64,000 nt of DNA from positions 872,395-936,394 of the forward strand of contig NW_022985179.1 in assembly GCF_010093535.1 (NCBI RefSeq), given 5' to 3'. The DNA is from Lindgomyces ingoldianus. Lineage: Eukaryota > Ascomycota > Dothideomycetes > Pleosporales > Lindgomycetaceae. Positions 23,381 to 36,516 of this stretch are shown piece after piece (the first letter of the stretch is position 1; each line of letters opens with the position of its first letter). Below the pieces are notes generated by a model. It made no database searches, was not told the origin of the DNA, and worked only from the letters and a program-made list of their open reading frames with translations. Both the position numbers and the translations under genes were made by a program.

Positions 23381-26300
23381 TATGTATAGATACTTACGGA
23401 AGAAGCAGAATAGTGAGCCGCCCGAAGCAGCTCCCTTAAGATAAGCAAGCGAATGATCATGGTGGATGGGACACGATACTCAGCTAGAGTGGCTACCGCG
23501 AGGAATGTGACCTCGACACTCGTCCACACCGTGTCATATCGAGGCCAGAATGCTTGGCAATTTTGATGAAAGGCGACTCCACCACGATATGATGCAGGGC
23601 AGAGATTGCTCACCAAGTTGCACGGGGTATCAGATCACCCAAACGATCGGATCAGAAAGGCACATGTTCGAACAATCCCTCCTTCTTCGCTGCATTTCTC
23701 TCTGACTTCTCATTTATTTTCGGTCTGTCTCAGCATATTTTATTCTCGTGGGATTTCGGCGCTACCCGTAGATCTCCGGACTCACGTCCTGCGTTTATCG
23801 TTTCTTGTGGCACCTTCCCAATCCACGGACAGTCCTGCATGTGTGCTTAATCTATCAGCGAGCGAGTAACCTTTAGCTTTCCCAACAGTCATGTTACACT
23901 TGCATAGCTCAATGCCAAGACCCTCCCTGCGCCTTCCAATATCCATAGGACTTGTGATAGGAGACGAGGCGAGGACGTGAATCTAGGCGATCAATCGTGA
24001 AACTATACGAGTCCCTAGTCGCTAACTTGTGTCTGCGATGAAGGACTGGAATCAACAACCTCGATGACGTGCTAAGTAAGCTCTACGAGCCTCTTGCAAT
24101 AGTACTATGCTTGTATCTTGGGCTAAGGAAAAGGGTTTTTAAGGATCTTCAAATCTGGCGTACTGCGAATGTGTGTCACACACCGTTCTTTCCGAAGTAC
24201 ACTGATAACGAGAGTTCCTAGATTGCTTCTTAGATAGTAGTTACCAGACCCAACATACCTACGACTTCGTAATAAATTGAGATCAAGCTCCTCTAAGGGC
24301 AGCTTCGTAGGCCGTCTATAGATACGCTTGACGTTCTCACCATGTTCCCCGTCAGTTGTTCACTGATGGCTGCGTATAATCCCTTATGGAAAGACTTAGC
24401 AACCATTTAACGTATACCCCAAAGAATAGGTGGCAACGCTCAAGCTTCAAGCTCAACTCCCCGGTGGACTTGGAGAGAAGGTCCATATATATCTAAACTT
24501 CCCCTCAAAGGGGCTCTGACAAAAAGCCTTTCTCTAACCTCCCATTAGAGATTATGGGATGGAACTAAACTAGAAATGAGAACAACGTGAGAAAATCCTA
24601 TAAAAATATATAAGGAATATGAGTGGAACAGCAGTATCACGACTGAGATGGAATATATCATAAAGGGGATGTTTTAGTATATACTAGCGTCCGTATAATT
24701 TTGGAATTACGGAGAGGATAGTCTCATTTCTATAATGACTCAACCCCCGGCCGAAATATCTTTCACATTATCAGGCCATCTAGCAAAACAATACTGCGTT
24801 ACCGCTTAACGTGGGATCCTGTTTACGCTTCTTACCCCATCTACCCTCCGCACCGCACAGCACCACGAATCATACGCCGCACTCCCGCATAAACACAACC
24901 TACTTCTTTCATTAACTAGATACTACAGAGCTACAAAGGTGGGTTATATCGACCCCTTCTTGGAGCAGGCAACTATAGTTAGAGAACCAGGGGCTGAACT
25001 GCGGACGAGGGAGGAGAAGAAAGCGCCTCCAACACATTGAGGGAATGCGAAATATGACCTTATATGACTTCACCTTTCCGAGTTTAGCCGCGAGAGGAGT
25101 TTCGATATCGAGCTAGGGTTGTTCCACCAGTTTAGATGCAGTCTAGGGGCCAGGGGCTCAACTATCGCAGAGGGTATCTCACGCCCAACAAGCATGGCAG
25201 ATGGAAGCTTCAAGAGCAGCTCGATATCAGATTCATACCCATATACAATCTCCACAACACCCCCATCAAGATCAAACAGCTCTGAAGTTGCCCCGAATGC
25301 ACCATCACATTCTCGTCAACCTCGGTCTCCCCTTGTGAAAGTGTCACAGCCTTCTAGAAACCCAAGGCTTCAAGGTGGAAGATAACCAATTCTATACATC
25401 TACATGCCTCACCAACGCCATCGAAACCGCTTGAAGGGAAATAGGAGGATATAACACCCCAGTCACCGTTGAGCTCATCTGTGATCTCACCCATACTCGG
25501 ACTAGGTGCGCAATAAAAACATCCGCATCCTCACGAGACTAGAGATCGCCCGTATCCACTTCATCCGCTCAACACTCATACAGCAGAAGGGCGGACGAGC
25601 CAAGACTACCGCGATCTCCTACAATGCATGCCCCCATCTTCCGACCTCCAAGACGACAGGTTCAGGGCCGCCATTATGAACGCTATAGGGTTTCTATTTA
25701 ATATGGCAAACAGATTTCGGAATAGTTTTGGTAAGTGCTTATTACCACCATTTGTCAACATTATCTACAGGCAGACTACAAAGGATGAGCAGAAAATGCG
25801 TTTCTTGCAGAGGCTATCGCACGATTTGGGGGCCAGGACGATTGGGGTGTGTTCTTCTACGAAAATCGCGGATTTTGTGGTGAGTCCACAGAAGACACCA
25901 ACCCAGCGAGGGCGGAGCGGATAGGAAGGTAGATTAGGGGGTGTGAGGTAAAGAATGGAGGCACTGGGTTGTTACTGGGTATAGTGCATGGTACCTGAGA
26001 ACTCCTACGGTATCTGGGTGGGTGGATGGATTTGTGTTAAGAAATATGCTGCACACCTGTTATGCCATGCTGTTCTCAACATTGATGCGATATATTGCAT
26101 GAGAAATAGCTATGATAGTTTTCCTACTAAAGGAGGCATATAGCATGTTCCCACGGAACGGAGAACATGACTAGAGTAGAGTTCATCTATTAAACTTCTG
26201 GTTGGAATTAGAGAGTTGTAAATAAGATACCAATTTTGGTCCTAAATTACCGCACTGTTGTGTTTCATGGTACAGAGCAAGTCGATTTAGAGACATCGTC

Positions 26301-29157
26301 GCCAATTCAACACGTCGCTCACGCTCGCTAACTTCCTTTCTTCTTCCTTTCAAATTTTCTTTCCACATGACCTATCTTTCCCCAAACTATGCCCAGAAAC
26401 AGCTGCAAGGCTCACAAGATGCCTGACCACATTTTTGCTCCTATATTCCCAAACTAGTGGAGTATCTCATTGGATTGTTGAGTCTACATCATGTGACATT
26501 TGTTGATATAATTCCGTAATGACTAAAGACAAAACGAAGCGTGGGGCTTTTCAATCTTGCAACTCAGAAATATGTATAGACAGATTAGATGGCGATACCT
26601 AAGTAGTGCCACGATATCTCGAGTGGCCTTTCGTATCGCAATAACTTACCTCTTTACCAACCGAACTTTTGCCATACATTCAAAATCGAGGATGAAACTG
26701 TTTTATGAAAGAGGATCCTGTGGAGATTGCTCCAAAAAGAAACCCAGTCAATATGAGCAATGAAGAGTGCAAGCTGCCATCCCTAGCGGAAGAAAGTCTA
26801 AAAACGATGAGTGTGCCTTAACGTACGGTGTGTGGTACATTGTATTGAAATAAAAATGAGGAAATGTTTCATCATGGAGGTTGGAGGTTGATGACTTTGA
26901 AGCTTTACTTATCTTCTTTCATGCTTTCTAAAATCCGCATGGATCGAAAAGATATTGGAGATAATAGGATGGTTTGGGCGAGGCGGGGACTATCGCGTTC
27001 TGTTCATGCTGCGTATCTACGCTAGTTCGTGGTTATCGATGGTTCCTCGGAGGACACTTCGGGATAGGGAGGTAAGCGTGGGGTATGTGAATGTGTATGC
27101 ATGCAATTGAGGCGAACAAGCCTGAAGGATTAAACCTTTCGAAGTATTTTGGCGTTACTGTGGGTGTGGGTTCACTCTCTGGTTGCAGGCTGAAAATCCA
27201 TTGCTTGTGGCTCGAATGCAGTTAGTAGAGTAGAGCAAGTATCGCAGTAACTTGTGAACGGAATTTGCACAGCAATCGACCCTAAAAATCACTGTAGAAA
27301 TAGAAAACTATACGGGAACTCATACTGTGATATCTTTCACATACTACGCTAAAAGGTTATGCTATGACTCCCCAATTGGATTCCACTCCTTTTCATCACA
27401 AGCCCCTCACCTTCTCTCAACCCCTCCCCTAAAACTTCATTCCAAAGCCCATATATGCTAAAAAAAAATCGAAACCCATCAATTCAGTGAACGGAAATAC
27501 GTTTAGACACCAATCCTGATTAGGGTAATAGTCAGCATACGAGCGCTTTATATACCTTCGAGATCTGGGTTTGATACTTGGGTGGGGTCCTTCTTCTTCC
27601 ATGTTTTTGCTTGTTCATCTGGTTTCTTTCGATGCGGTGTAAAGGTTTTGTAGCAGTGGTTGGATGGTTCGCAGAGGTTCGCGGCGGTGAGTTGAGAGAT
27701 GAGGGCATGGTGATCCTACGACCTGGCACAGTGGTGAGCGTAAGTGTCGAGTTAGCAAGTAGTATGGTATCTTTGTAGATATCTGCTTGGAATTTAGGTT
27801 TTCTGTTGAATATCCCTTGGTTATCATGTGTGCTCTATAGTATCAACGTACATATATATATTTCGTTGGCTACCGCAAACCCTAGACCCAATAGAAGCTA
27901 ACGTGCCGATTCAGCTTTCATACATAGTTATCTATTATGTGTGTTTGTAGCTAAGCCGAATCAAGAAAAATGAGCTCTGGAAGTAGGAAGAATACACACT
28001 ATGAAAACACGAAATTCTATCCACAGTGGGCACCTCGAAGACCCCAACAACCAGCTCCTATCCATCAACCGCATTCGGATGTGTCCCCACCCTACCCACT
28101 TCCGAAGACTATCTGCAGTCTCCCATCTCCCGTCGTTTACCTTTATGCACGCTCTCAGACTTCTATGGACTCTTGCGAATCCTCCCGGTCGTCCTTACCA
28201 TCCTCAAAGACAACCTCTCTCCTGTTTCAACACGATCCGAGGCCCACAATTAAAAATACCTCAAAATATCTCGCCATCTTACGTACGTATACCTCTCACA
28301 AGATTCAGGCCATTAAAGGTGGATACCTTATCCACTCCATTCAGCCTGCCTTGCGGACGCACGCCTGAGGCACAGCATGATAACCCACACCAGCCAGCAG
28401 CAATCAGTACCCACAACTCCGCCTATGCCAAATATAGATAAGGATCTTCAGAGAGACAACCGAAAACAACGGTGGTCCATCAATCAACACGGACGGGAGA
28501 GTTGGTGAGCCGTGGGTCCTCGAGCCGTTGTTTTGGGAAAGCGGGACTAGTGCACCACAGGCCCAAGAATCGTGTGAGGGATCATGGATTTTGTCCGTCC
28601 TGCCCGAAGGGAGGAATTGTGGAATTTTTAGGTCTGGGGTAGGCGATGATCGGCGACGAGGAACCTTGGACGCGACACAGGATACAGCCTGGAGCCTGGA
28701 GTGCAGTAGTGCGGCCCAGAAGCTTCAAACAAGGGATGGGATGGCAGTCTGCATGACGCGAAATTAACCGCGCGCCTACCCCCTCACCATTATTTTTTAA
28801 GGGAAGTTTGATGAAAGGAGTAGGCGCTAATATCCGCGTTCTAGCCTCCGCCCGAAACCGAGCCAGCGGTTCTGGGACGCAGTACCTTTGGAACCAAGTC
28901 CAAACCCAAAGCGAGAGATCCCAGAAATCCAAACTCTCTACCCTAGCCCGCGGTCGGATAATCAAGCGAGACACGAAATCTCCCTTAGGAGTTTCAAACT
29001 AGGTCCTGTAATCTGTGGAGATGAAGGAAGGAGATCAATGGCTGAGGGTGGCTGGAGGAGGTGCGATTTGGTCGGTGTTATATTGGGACAGAAAGGGCCC
29101 TGGAGGGATTAGGACCGAGTGAGGTTTGGCAGATATGATGGGAGAGGGTCCGGATAG
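23381..29157. other. Long gene-poor region
   Basis: About 5.8 kb with no gene I can support. Short ORFs occur on both strands but lack motifs and frame consistency. Two places look slightly protein-like: 25119-25385 (+), rich in Ser and Pro, and 25628-25924 (+), which includes DEQKMRFLQRLSHDLGA then RTIGVCSSTKIADFV and ends at a GTGAGT-like donor. By eye, 24.1-27.5 kb is richer in A and T than the gene blocks and may be degenerate repeat sequence. I could not identify a transposon end or long repeat. Confidence 0.45.
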
Positions 29158-29511
29158 CTAGGCATTTAGGGGGAATTCTTCAATAATATTGTATAGAGGA
29201 TATGGAGAGAGAAGGCTGGAGTCAGGAACATTGATCAAGAGATGGGGAAGCATGTTTAGAGAGTTGGGAATTTGCCCGTTTCCACATGGGAATAATGACA
29301 TAAAGCTCAATTCAGGGCCATAATGACCATCGGCCAGCTGCGCTGTTGACTGGAGAATATCACGAGCACGCAAGCTAAATGGTAGGTTGACACTGACGTT
29401 CACACACTGGGGGCCTATTCTGAATGTGAAAGGAAAGATGTTCCATTTACACCCCTGAACAGAAATAACTACCTGAGAAAGTTTTACGTCGTTGATTCTG
29501 CCGACTGTATA
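29158..29511 (-). other. Orphan open frame without a start, possible terminal exon or gene relic
   Basis: On the minus strand a frame is open for about 118 codons, from just after a TGA near 29512 to a stop at 29158. It reads like a folded protein (KLSQVVISVQGCKWNIFPF, then TFRIGPQCVNVSVNLPFS, later FMSLFPCGNGQIPNSLNML), but it has no ATG until well inside. It could be the last exon of a small gene whose first exon I cannot find, or a remnant. It lies just beyond the 3' end of the HAD phosphatase gene on the same strand. I assign no function. Confidence 0.2.
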
Positions 29512-29757
29512 AGTTCATGACGACTGAAATTGTCACCAATATCTCACGTGGTGTCATCACCACAGCCACCTATCTCTATATGTTCCTATGTACATGCCTG
29601 AGTCTATGTGTATGCGAGGCGAAAATCGCCGTTCTATGCAAGCCTACTGGTTTTAGGCTGATGATGATGACATCGAAATCAAACCACCCACGAACGCCGG
29701 ATGCTATGCTGCAAATTGAAGATATGTGAATTTTTAGTCCATTCCATGCGAAGAGAT

Positions 29758-30986
29758 CTATTCTTCCATGATAGCATTGTCAATACCTGGTGCTTTCTGA
29801 ATACTAGCCTTCAAGGCTTTCTTATATTCACGCTCCATGCCATGCTTGACAGCCTCGAGGACAGTGTCGACAGTTGCCTTTGGTTGGAAGCGTGGCTTGG
29901 TACCCTCCTGGAACACGCCAGTACGGACGAGGATGGAATACCAGCTGTTGTTGGCATGACTGTCGAACTCGTTTGTGCCTCGAATATCGGATTCAGGAGT
30001 GTCTCCAACGAAGTATACAGTGTCTGGGGGAGAATCAATGCTGTGGATATCCTTGCGCCACTGCTGTAGCAGACGAGTGGCAAACTGGAATGTGCCAATT
30101 TGAGGCTTGCCGAATGCAGTAGTTCTCAGGTCCTTTCCGGTGACGGCCTTGAACATAGCTTCGAGAGACACGCGAAGGGCGCCCATGCCGATGCGAGTAA
30201 GGTCATGCGAGGTACTCCAAACGACATCGTTATGCGAGAAGAAGACAGGGGGGCCTTCATCAAATGTCTCGGACCGGGTGCCCAAGCGACCATTTTTTGA
30301 CATTAGAAGATCGAGAATGATCTGCTGGTCCGAAGCCCAGTCTCGGCTATCTGCAAACACAAAAATTGCGTTGATTTCGATTTCGCCGAAATTCCGAAGT
30401 CTAGAATTGTCGTACTCTTCAATGGTGAGTTTACGGAAAGGGGTCGTATCTTGGTTATCTTTGATGATATCACCAGGCGTAACAACATCCTTGAAACCGT
30501 ATCCCTCGGCGACTTGACGGCACTTCTCCCCTTCGCCACCAACGACGAGAACGGTGTGGTATCTCTCGGCCATTTCTCGCATGGGAGTGTGGCCACAGAT
30601 GAACTGTCCGGGCGAGACCTCAATCTCTAGTTGTTGACTCAGTTGAAGACATCGTTCCTGCTCAGTCTTGCCGCCACCGTTTGTGACGAAGATGTATGGT
30701 CTGATGAAGAATTAGTGGCGTGCAGAAGAAGGGATGTAAAGACTGGGCATTACACTTTGATGCCATATTCATTCTCGCCGTTCAGCACTTTCATGGCTTC
30801 GATGGCCTCGGGAATAGGTTTTCCTCCGCGGATGAGGACACCATCTATATCGAAAGCGTAGGCGTACTTGTCAGTCATGGCCGTCTCCGGGGGCGTAATG
30901 GGAGTTCCTGGGGTAGCTGACGAGTCCAGTTCATGCCTCGCAGTTTCCATGGCAGAAGCTACTTCGTTGGCGTCTGAGGGAGCCAT
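29758..30986 (-). CDS. HAD-superfamily class IIA phosphatase-like protein (CECR5 / YKR070W type)
   Basis: Two exons (30986-30754 and 30700-29758) give 391 aa. HAD motif I is FDIDGVLIRG (D46, D48). Motif II, IFVTNGGGKTE, follows across the intron, and motif IV is VYFVGDTPESDIRGTNE near the C-terminus. FGKPQIGTFQFA holds the conserved motif III lysine. This arrangement is class IIA, in the subgroup of yeast YKR070W and human CECR5, proteins linked to mitochondria whose substrate is not established. The intron has a GTAATG donor and CATCAG acceptor and restores the frame exactly. An alternative start at 31161 would add 49 residues if a 40-nt intron (31013-30974) is removed; that extension is Arg/Ser-rich like a mitochondrial presequence. 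I list the simpler start. Confidence 0.88.
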
Positions 30987-31161
30987 GAGGTGCTGATTTG
31001 TATTAGAGAGTACCGATGGGAAGGGCTGGAGGGGAAAGCACTTTTGGAGGAACAACGACAGTTGGCCCCATCGACAAGGACTCGCGAGTTGCCTCACTCG
31101 AGCTGAGGCGCCGCACGAAGCGGCTTCCAGAGGAAGGCACAATTATTGATGGCCCTGACAT

Positions 31162-34121
31162 GATGGGCAATGTTCGGGGAGATTGATGGAGGAGTGGGAA
31201 AGGTGTCGTGTATAAAATGTTGGGGTATCAAGCTGTGTGCGGAGAAGTAAATGCGGATAGCGATGATGGGCTAGGAACAGTCCACCTTTGAACTCTGGTG
31301 CAATTATAGTGAGGCTGGAGTTGTTCTAGGCACCCCCTTGAAATGGAGGAGAGGACAGTGGGTATTGTGGAGATGGTTGAGTGTTCAGTGACCTCAAGCG
31401 GATGAAGGGAGAACTGTGGAGTCATATACACGACGAGTACACGCGGCGCCGACCCTGTTGGTAAACAATTTCATCGGTGCGCCTAATAGCAGGGTGCTAT
31501 CGACGACGTCGTTGTTGGACCCTGAAACCTCGAAAGTGCATAGTGTAGAAGCTTATCAAACGAATTTTATATTGCGGATACACTTGCGTCATTGTGCCGA
31601 AGCCTGTCAATAGGAACGTGCCCACATCAACCTCGCTATGACGGGTGGCGGATAGCTCTTTGCCATGTGTTGGGGTTATGCCCTTTTGAGCGGCTGCCAT
31701 TCGATAAAAATGCTGGTCATGGTGCTGCTAGTGGTGCTGCCGGGTACTCGCCACAGTCAGCTACAGGAGAATAACGTCCAGGGCGCAAGACACAACGATT
31801 CGAACGTTCTGGTCAGTTGAAGACGGGGGATGGAACAGCAAACCGATGGGAGGCCCTTACAAGTCCATGTGCATGACGGCCGCGGTTGGTCAAGAGAGGG
31901 TTGAAATCTCTGCCGAAGGATGACGCCATGGAACCGCCATGGAATCGTCATGGAGGTTGAGCTCGCCAAAATGCCTCGATTTGGGATTCCTTGTCAGTCA
32001 ACTCCACCCTTCTGTTTGAAATTGCCACTACAGACTTGACACCGTTGCAGTAGCCGGCGGAAGAGGCTCGGAAGCGTGTCCGATAGACACTCTTAATTGC
32101 TAGTGCTTCGAGAATGGCCCGGCATCCATTCCTGTCGCCAAGCTGTCGAACAGAGCCGAATTAACCCTTTCTGCAAACCGACGCGTGAAAAACCTGAGGC
32201 TAAGCATTCGCGGCAAACATGCCCACACTTCTTTCAACAGATGCTAGATGCTAGAAACCCAACAGATTCATGTTATCTAACCCCCCGAAATCTGCTCCAG
32301 GCTGTGGTGGTTCTAAATGACGACGGTACCCTGCATTGCCCCTTATCGTACCCCTCATATTGAATCGTAATACTAAGGCATTCGTAATATGCGTGCTGGC
32401 GGGATACATCGTGCATGAGGTGGAATTACAAGGGGTTATTGTGGTGGGAGCGGGTGGCAGAGAGTACCCACATAAATATTAGTCTCTCAACACTTGACAT
32501 CACAGTACATTATCAATCCATGCCCGTTGTCGGCGTTGCTGAATGCTGTAAATAATCCCACCCACTCACGAGAGCAACAATGGCCAGAAAATTGATCATT
32601 CCCTTGACCTTGTGTCCTAAATTAGCCTTATTCCCCATGATGAGGCCCTTATGCGTGGCATCGAATTATGAGCGGCGAACATCCAGATGTTCCTCCCAGG
32701 AGTCATCCTACGACAACGGCAACTACGGTTTGTGTACTGAGTGCTCTAGGGGCGGATTTAATAGATAGTGAGAGAGGGCAGTGCAAGTAGGTCTTCTCTT
32801 TATCAGACGGCATTTCTGTAACGAACAATTATATCAGATCTCTAATCCACGAAGTTGCGGAGCACTTTAGAGAATTAAACACAGTTCTCACCAGCGGCAA
32901 GATATGCATAAACTCGCTTCTCTAGCGACTGGACACAAACCTAACTTTCAAATCGTACCTTCAGACCTGGAGGACCAAATGTCGCCGAAATCGCAGCTCC
33001 AGTTTCCATCCTTATTTTAATAGAAGAGTCCGAAAATAGCATAGGTGACAGGAAATCGGTACCTAGGCTTCCTCATTAAAGGGGGTTTCAACAGACGATG
33101 CTCCTGCGTGCCTATAGCTCTATACTAAGGCCGGGAACCCGGCTGGTAAATGCTTCATGGGGTCCCTGGAAAGTTTGCATTGAAGGCGCGCCATTCGAAG
33201 CTGTAGCAACGCTGCACTCACAGTCTTTCATTCACAACCCTTCACAGCTACGTCGATTAGAGCTCGTTGCTACATATATTTTTGAGGATCATCGTGGTTG
33301 GGAGGTTATGCGGCGTAGGGTCTGAAATAGCTCCGCGTCACAATCTATTTCTTCTGTATAGGAGCGGATGCTAAAACCTTTTTACGGGAAATGGAAGAAC
33401 GCCGAAAGCGTTGAATTGATGAAAACTTAACTCACAGGCTATGACCTATTACCTCACATTTCTACAGGTCATAGGCCCGTAAGCGCCTCCGCTACGTATC
33501 AGCTCTTATCTTATAGATCATCCACCCTACCCAAGGATGTAAAGCAACGTCAATCACCCGCACTACCAATCGCACCGGACACTATCAACGCCGCAACCTA
33601 CACTATCCCACGCTTAAACTTACCTGATGCTCAGGTGAATGATACGTAGCTGGCACACAGGTAGAGACATGGCTCGGGACATTCTCGATTAGAGGAAATT
33701 AACTAGAGAATATAGAGGGGATGGGGGAGCGAATGTTCACTCTACTCTATTGTATTAAGGGCACTGTTGGACGGTAAGATCCAACAATATTGACTTCGCG
33801 TCGAGATGGAGATCGCACGATCGACTTCTAGTTGAATTGCCAGAACCGAGAGGATGGGTACATCAAATTTAAAGTTAACGACTTAAGTTGTGTTTGGGCA
33901 CCTACCTTGGTAAAGTGTCGCCACATGCGATTTATTTCGCCTTCATTGCGACGAGTCAAGTGCTCCTGACAAGAGAAGGATAGTGAGTGGGAAGAAGGGA
34001 AGGTGCAATATACTGGGTAAGCGCGGATGGTTCTCGCTCAGCTCGACACTCACATCTCTTTCCGCGATATTCGCCCTCTCTTAGTGAAGTACGCCTGTGA
34101 ATTGCGAGTCATGCTCTCACG
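31162..34121. other. Intergenic, nothing recognised
   Basis: About 3 kb between the HAD gene and the 777-aa gene, which are transcribed divergently. The first few hundred bases are probably the HAD promoter. The remainder has frequent stops in all frames and no repeat or RNA gene that I can see. The open frame at 33098-33325 (75 codons) has no motif. Confidence 0.45.
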
Positions 34122-36516
34122 ATGAATTGGACGGGAGGCAGGCTTCAGCGGCACTCAAGGGGTGCGGCTGGAGGAGTTGTACATCGACAAAAGCAACATT
34201 TCGCCAAAATGCGCGCTCAGCTTCAGAATGGCACTACTGCACTCTCCACACCCTTTCGTCCAAACTATTTGCAAAATGATGAAGTCCTCGACGTGGGGGG
34301 CAAACTGCCATCCTTTGGTCGGGGTTCCGTTCGACATGTCGGCCACTCGAGGCGATTATTGCAAGCCCACCACACAGAAGAGTCGCCTGGTCCGGACATG
34401 GGACAGCACGAGCAACAAGCAAGCCATGGCCTCGAAATCCGGATGGAATCTTCTAGAGAGCGCCGTGCGACCCACAGTCACAAAGCTGCTGCCAATTTTG
34501 TAACTACCCGCACCAATGATAGTCCCGGTAAGCTATCACGCTTCCACGATCGGTGTCAATTCTGTATGTTGCTGACAATTTAAATCAGGAGATCCAAATG
34601 GACGCTCTCAAGGAAAGCGGAAGGCTGCAGGTGCAGATGCGGAGGACCAGTTGGTTGAGGCTAACAGGAAAGGGCTGCTGAAAAGGCAAGACTGGGCCGG
34701 TCTGGCACCATCGCGTCCGGTCAATATGCACTTCCCATCAAGAAGAGACAAGCACAGAATCCGTAAACGAAGAAAGGTCGGAGGAAATCGAGTCGTGCGG
34801 CTAGAAAAAAGAGCAAAAGACACGCCGCAGCATTTTCGCCATGTCGGTGTCAATCTTGGTCTACACATGGGCGAAATCATCCAGGGTAATGAAGATATCA
34901 GAATCCGTATTGGAACAGGTGCATTAACCAACCAGACGTCGACGCAGAGGATCAGCCGGTCGCAGGAAGGCAGCAGATCGCATGAAGGTGGACTGTGTCA
35001 AGCTGAGTCGTTGGATCCCATGCTCTTTGACACCCATGAAGAAATGAATTCAGCAGAGTTTCCAAACACCACAGACAGAAGATCAAGGTCCCACACCCCT
35101 CATCCGCGAGTAACATCGCCCCAAGAGGGTGAAACTCAACAGCCTGGGATTCAAAGACCACATCAGCGGAACTACAGCTGTCCAGCCGGTATCCACCCGG
35201 AATCATGCAAGGAAAGGAGCGCCACCCAATTCGATCGGACCCCGCATCATCATGCCCAGATACATGCCTTAGCTGACGCAGGTTTTCGAAAAGGGAACAT
35301 TGGCTTCGACTTCCCTATCATGCAGCATGTCGGAGGTGCAACTGGCCCCTTCAGACTTGTTTTCAAGGAACCTTCTGAGATCTCAGACCCTTCGGTGTAT
35401 GACCTTCTGCACGGCAATACCGAAGGGTTTACCCATAAAAATGCAGGGCTGACCAGTTCTGGACGTGGAGATAATGTAGGAAGCAACGGACATGGGACTT
35501 TAAGCACGGGCGAGGGTTTCGCTCACCCTTCTCCGATCGTCGATGACGCTCCGTGGAAGGCGTTCGTCGCTATCACTGATCGTAGCTCAAGCCACTCGAC
35601 AACATTGAACAGTTGCAGAACGCCTAGCACATCGTTTTATCCAAAGAGGCTTGAGATGGAAGACAACGCTGATGTTGAGCCCAATGCCGAATCACAGGGG
35701 GCAACTCTTGGTAATCGGACACGCTTCAGCACATCCTCTTGCGCTTCTGCCTCTTTGCCTTCACTCGAACAAGCTAACCAAGATAATGCGCCTGGGAGAA
35801 GGCCGCAAGATCTGGCCGTGCGCGTAGAAAAACGGGCGAGTAGGTCGCATGGAGTGAGTGAAGGCGAAGAGCTATGGAAAAAATTCGTCTTCGAGAGTGA
35901 CGGGACCTTCGCGTCAGAAGCGTGCAGCGAGTCCGTTGGGGAGAGACGGACGTCGGTCACAGCATGTCGTGAGGGTCGTTCACGAGTGGCCCCCTCACCG
36001 CTTGCATCTCCATTCAGCTCGAAGCTTTTCTCTACCCGGTCAAAGTTAGTTTCTCGAGAAGCAGTATACGGAAGCGACAACATACAGGATGCAGAATATG
36101 ACGCCTCACTTTCGGCTCTAAGTAGTCCCACACGCATGAATGTCTCTCAGTCGATCACCTCATCGGAGGCTGCGCTCTATTCCGAAGAATATGCCCAATG
36201 CGAAACGTTTACTGGGCATGAGGGAATATCTGATGTACTGGCAGCGGCTCAACACAGCGATTTCGGAGAACCACATTCGGTGACTCACGAATCTCTTCAG
36301 AACAACTTGCACAACACCGACATTGGCCTTTCTCTGCTTTCTGGTGACTCAAAAAAGTCCCGCAACGGCCTGGACCGACGAGCCGGAACGACGAGAGAAT
36401 GTGTTGGAACCAGTCAAGGAAAAAGAAGCGAGGGGGTCAGTCTTCGGCAGTCCTCAATCGACTGCATCCCAACCAGCGATGATTTAGATTTGGTGAATCC
36501 CTACAGACTCACATGA
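34122..36516 (+). CDS. Conserved-type ascomycete protein of unknown function with W-K-x-F-V motifs
   Basis: Two exons (34122-34527 and 34589-36516) give 777 aa. The 61-nt intron has a GTAAGC donor and AAATCAG acceptor, and splicing joins the frame (NDSPG-DPNGRSQGKRK). The protein is mostly polar and probably disordered, rich in Ser, Arg, Glu and His. Three ordered patches stand out: a basic patch LLKRQDWAGLAPSRPV at residues about 165-180 followed by KHRIRKRRKVGG, and two short repeats, APWKAFVAIT (W458) and ELWKKFVFES (W565). Repeated W-K-x-F-V segments in a disordered chain suggest linear binding motifs. The basic stretch could be a nuclear localisation signal. No enzyme domain is seen and I assign no function. 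Exon 1 is less certain than exon 2. Confidence 0.7.

Noticed and set aside
24686..24720. Short imperfect palindrome CCGTATAATT...AATTACGG
   Set aside because: Too short and isolated to call a transposon end; no matching partner was found nearby.
28001..28441. 146-codon ORF (+) in the gene-poor region
   Set aside because: Pro/His/Ser-rich translation of repetitive C-rich DNA; two other frames are open over the same bases and none resembles a protein family.
34651..36516. Start of the 777-aa protein within exon 2
   Set aside because: That position is GTT/TTG-type, not ATG, and the splice to the exon at 34122-34527 keeps the frame and extends a coherent protein.
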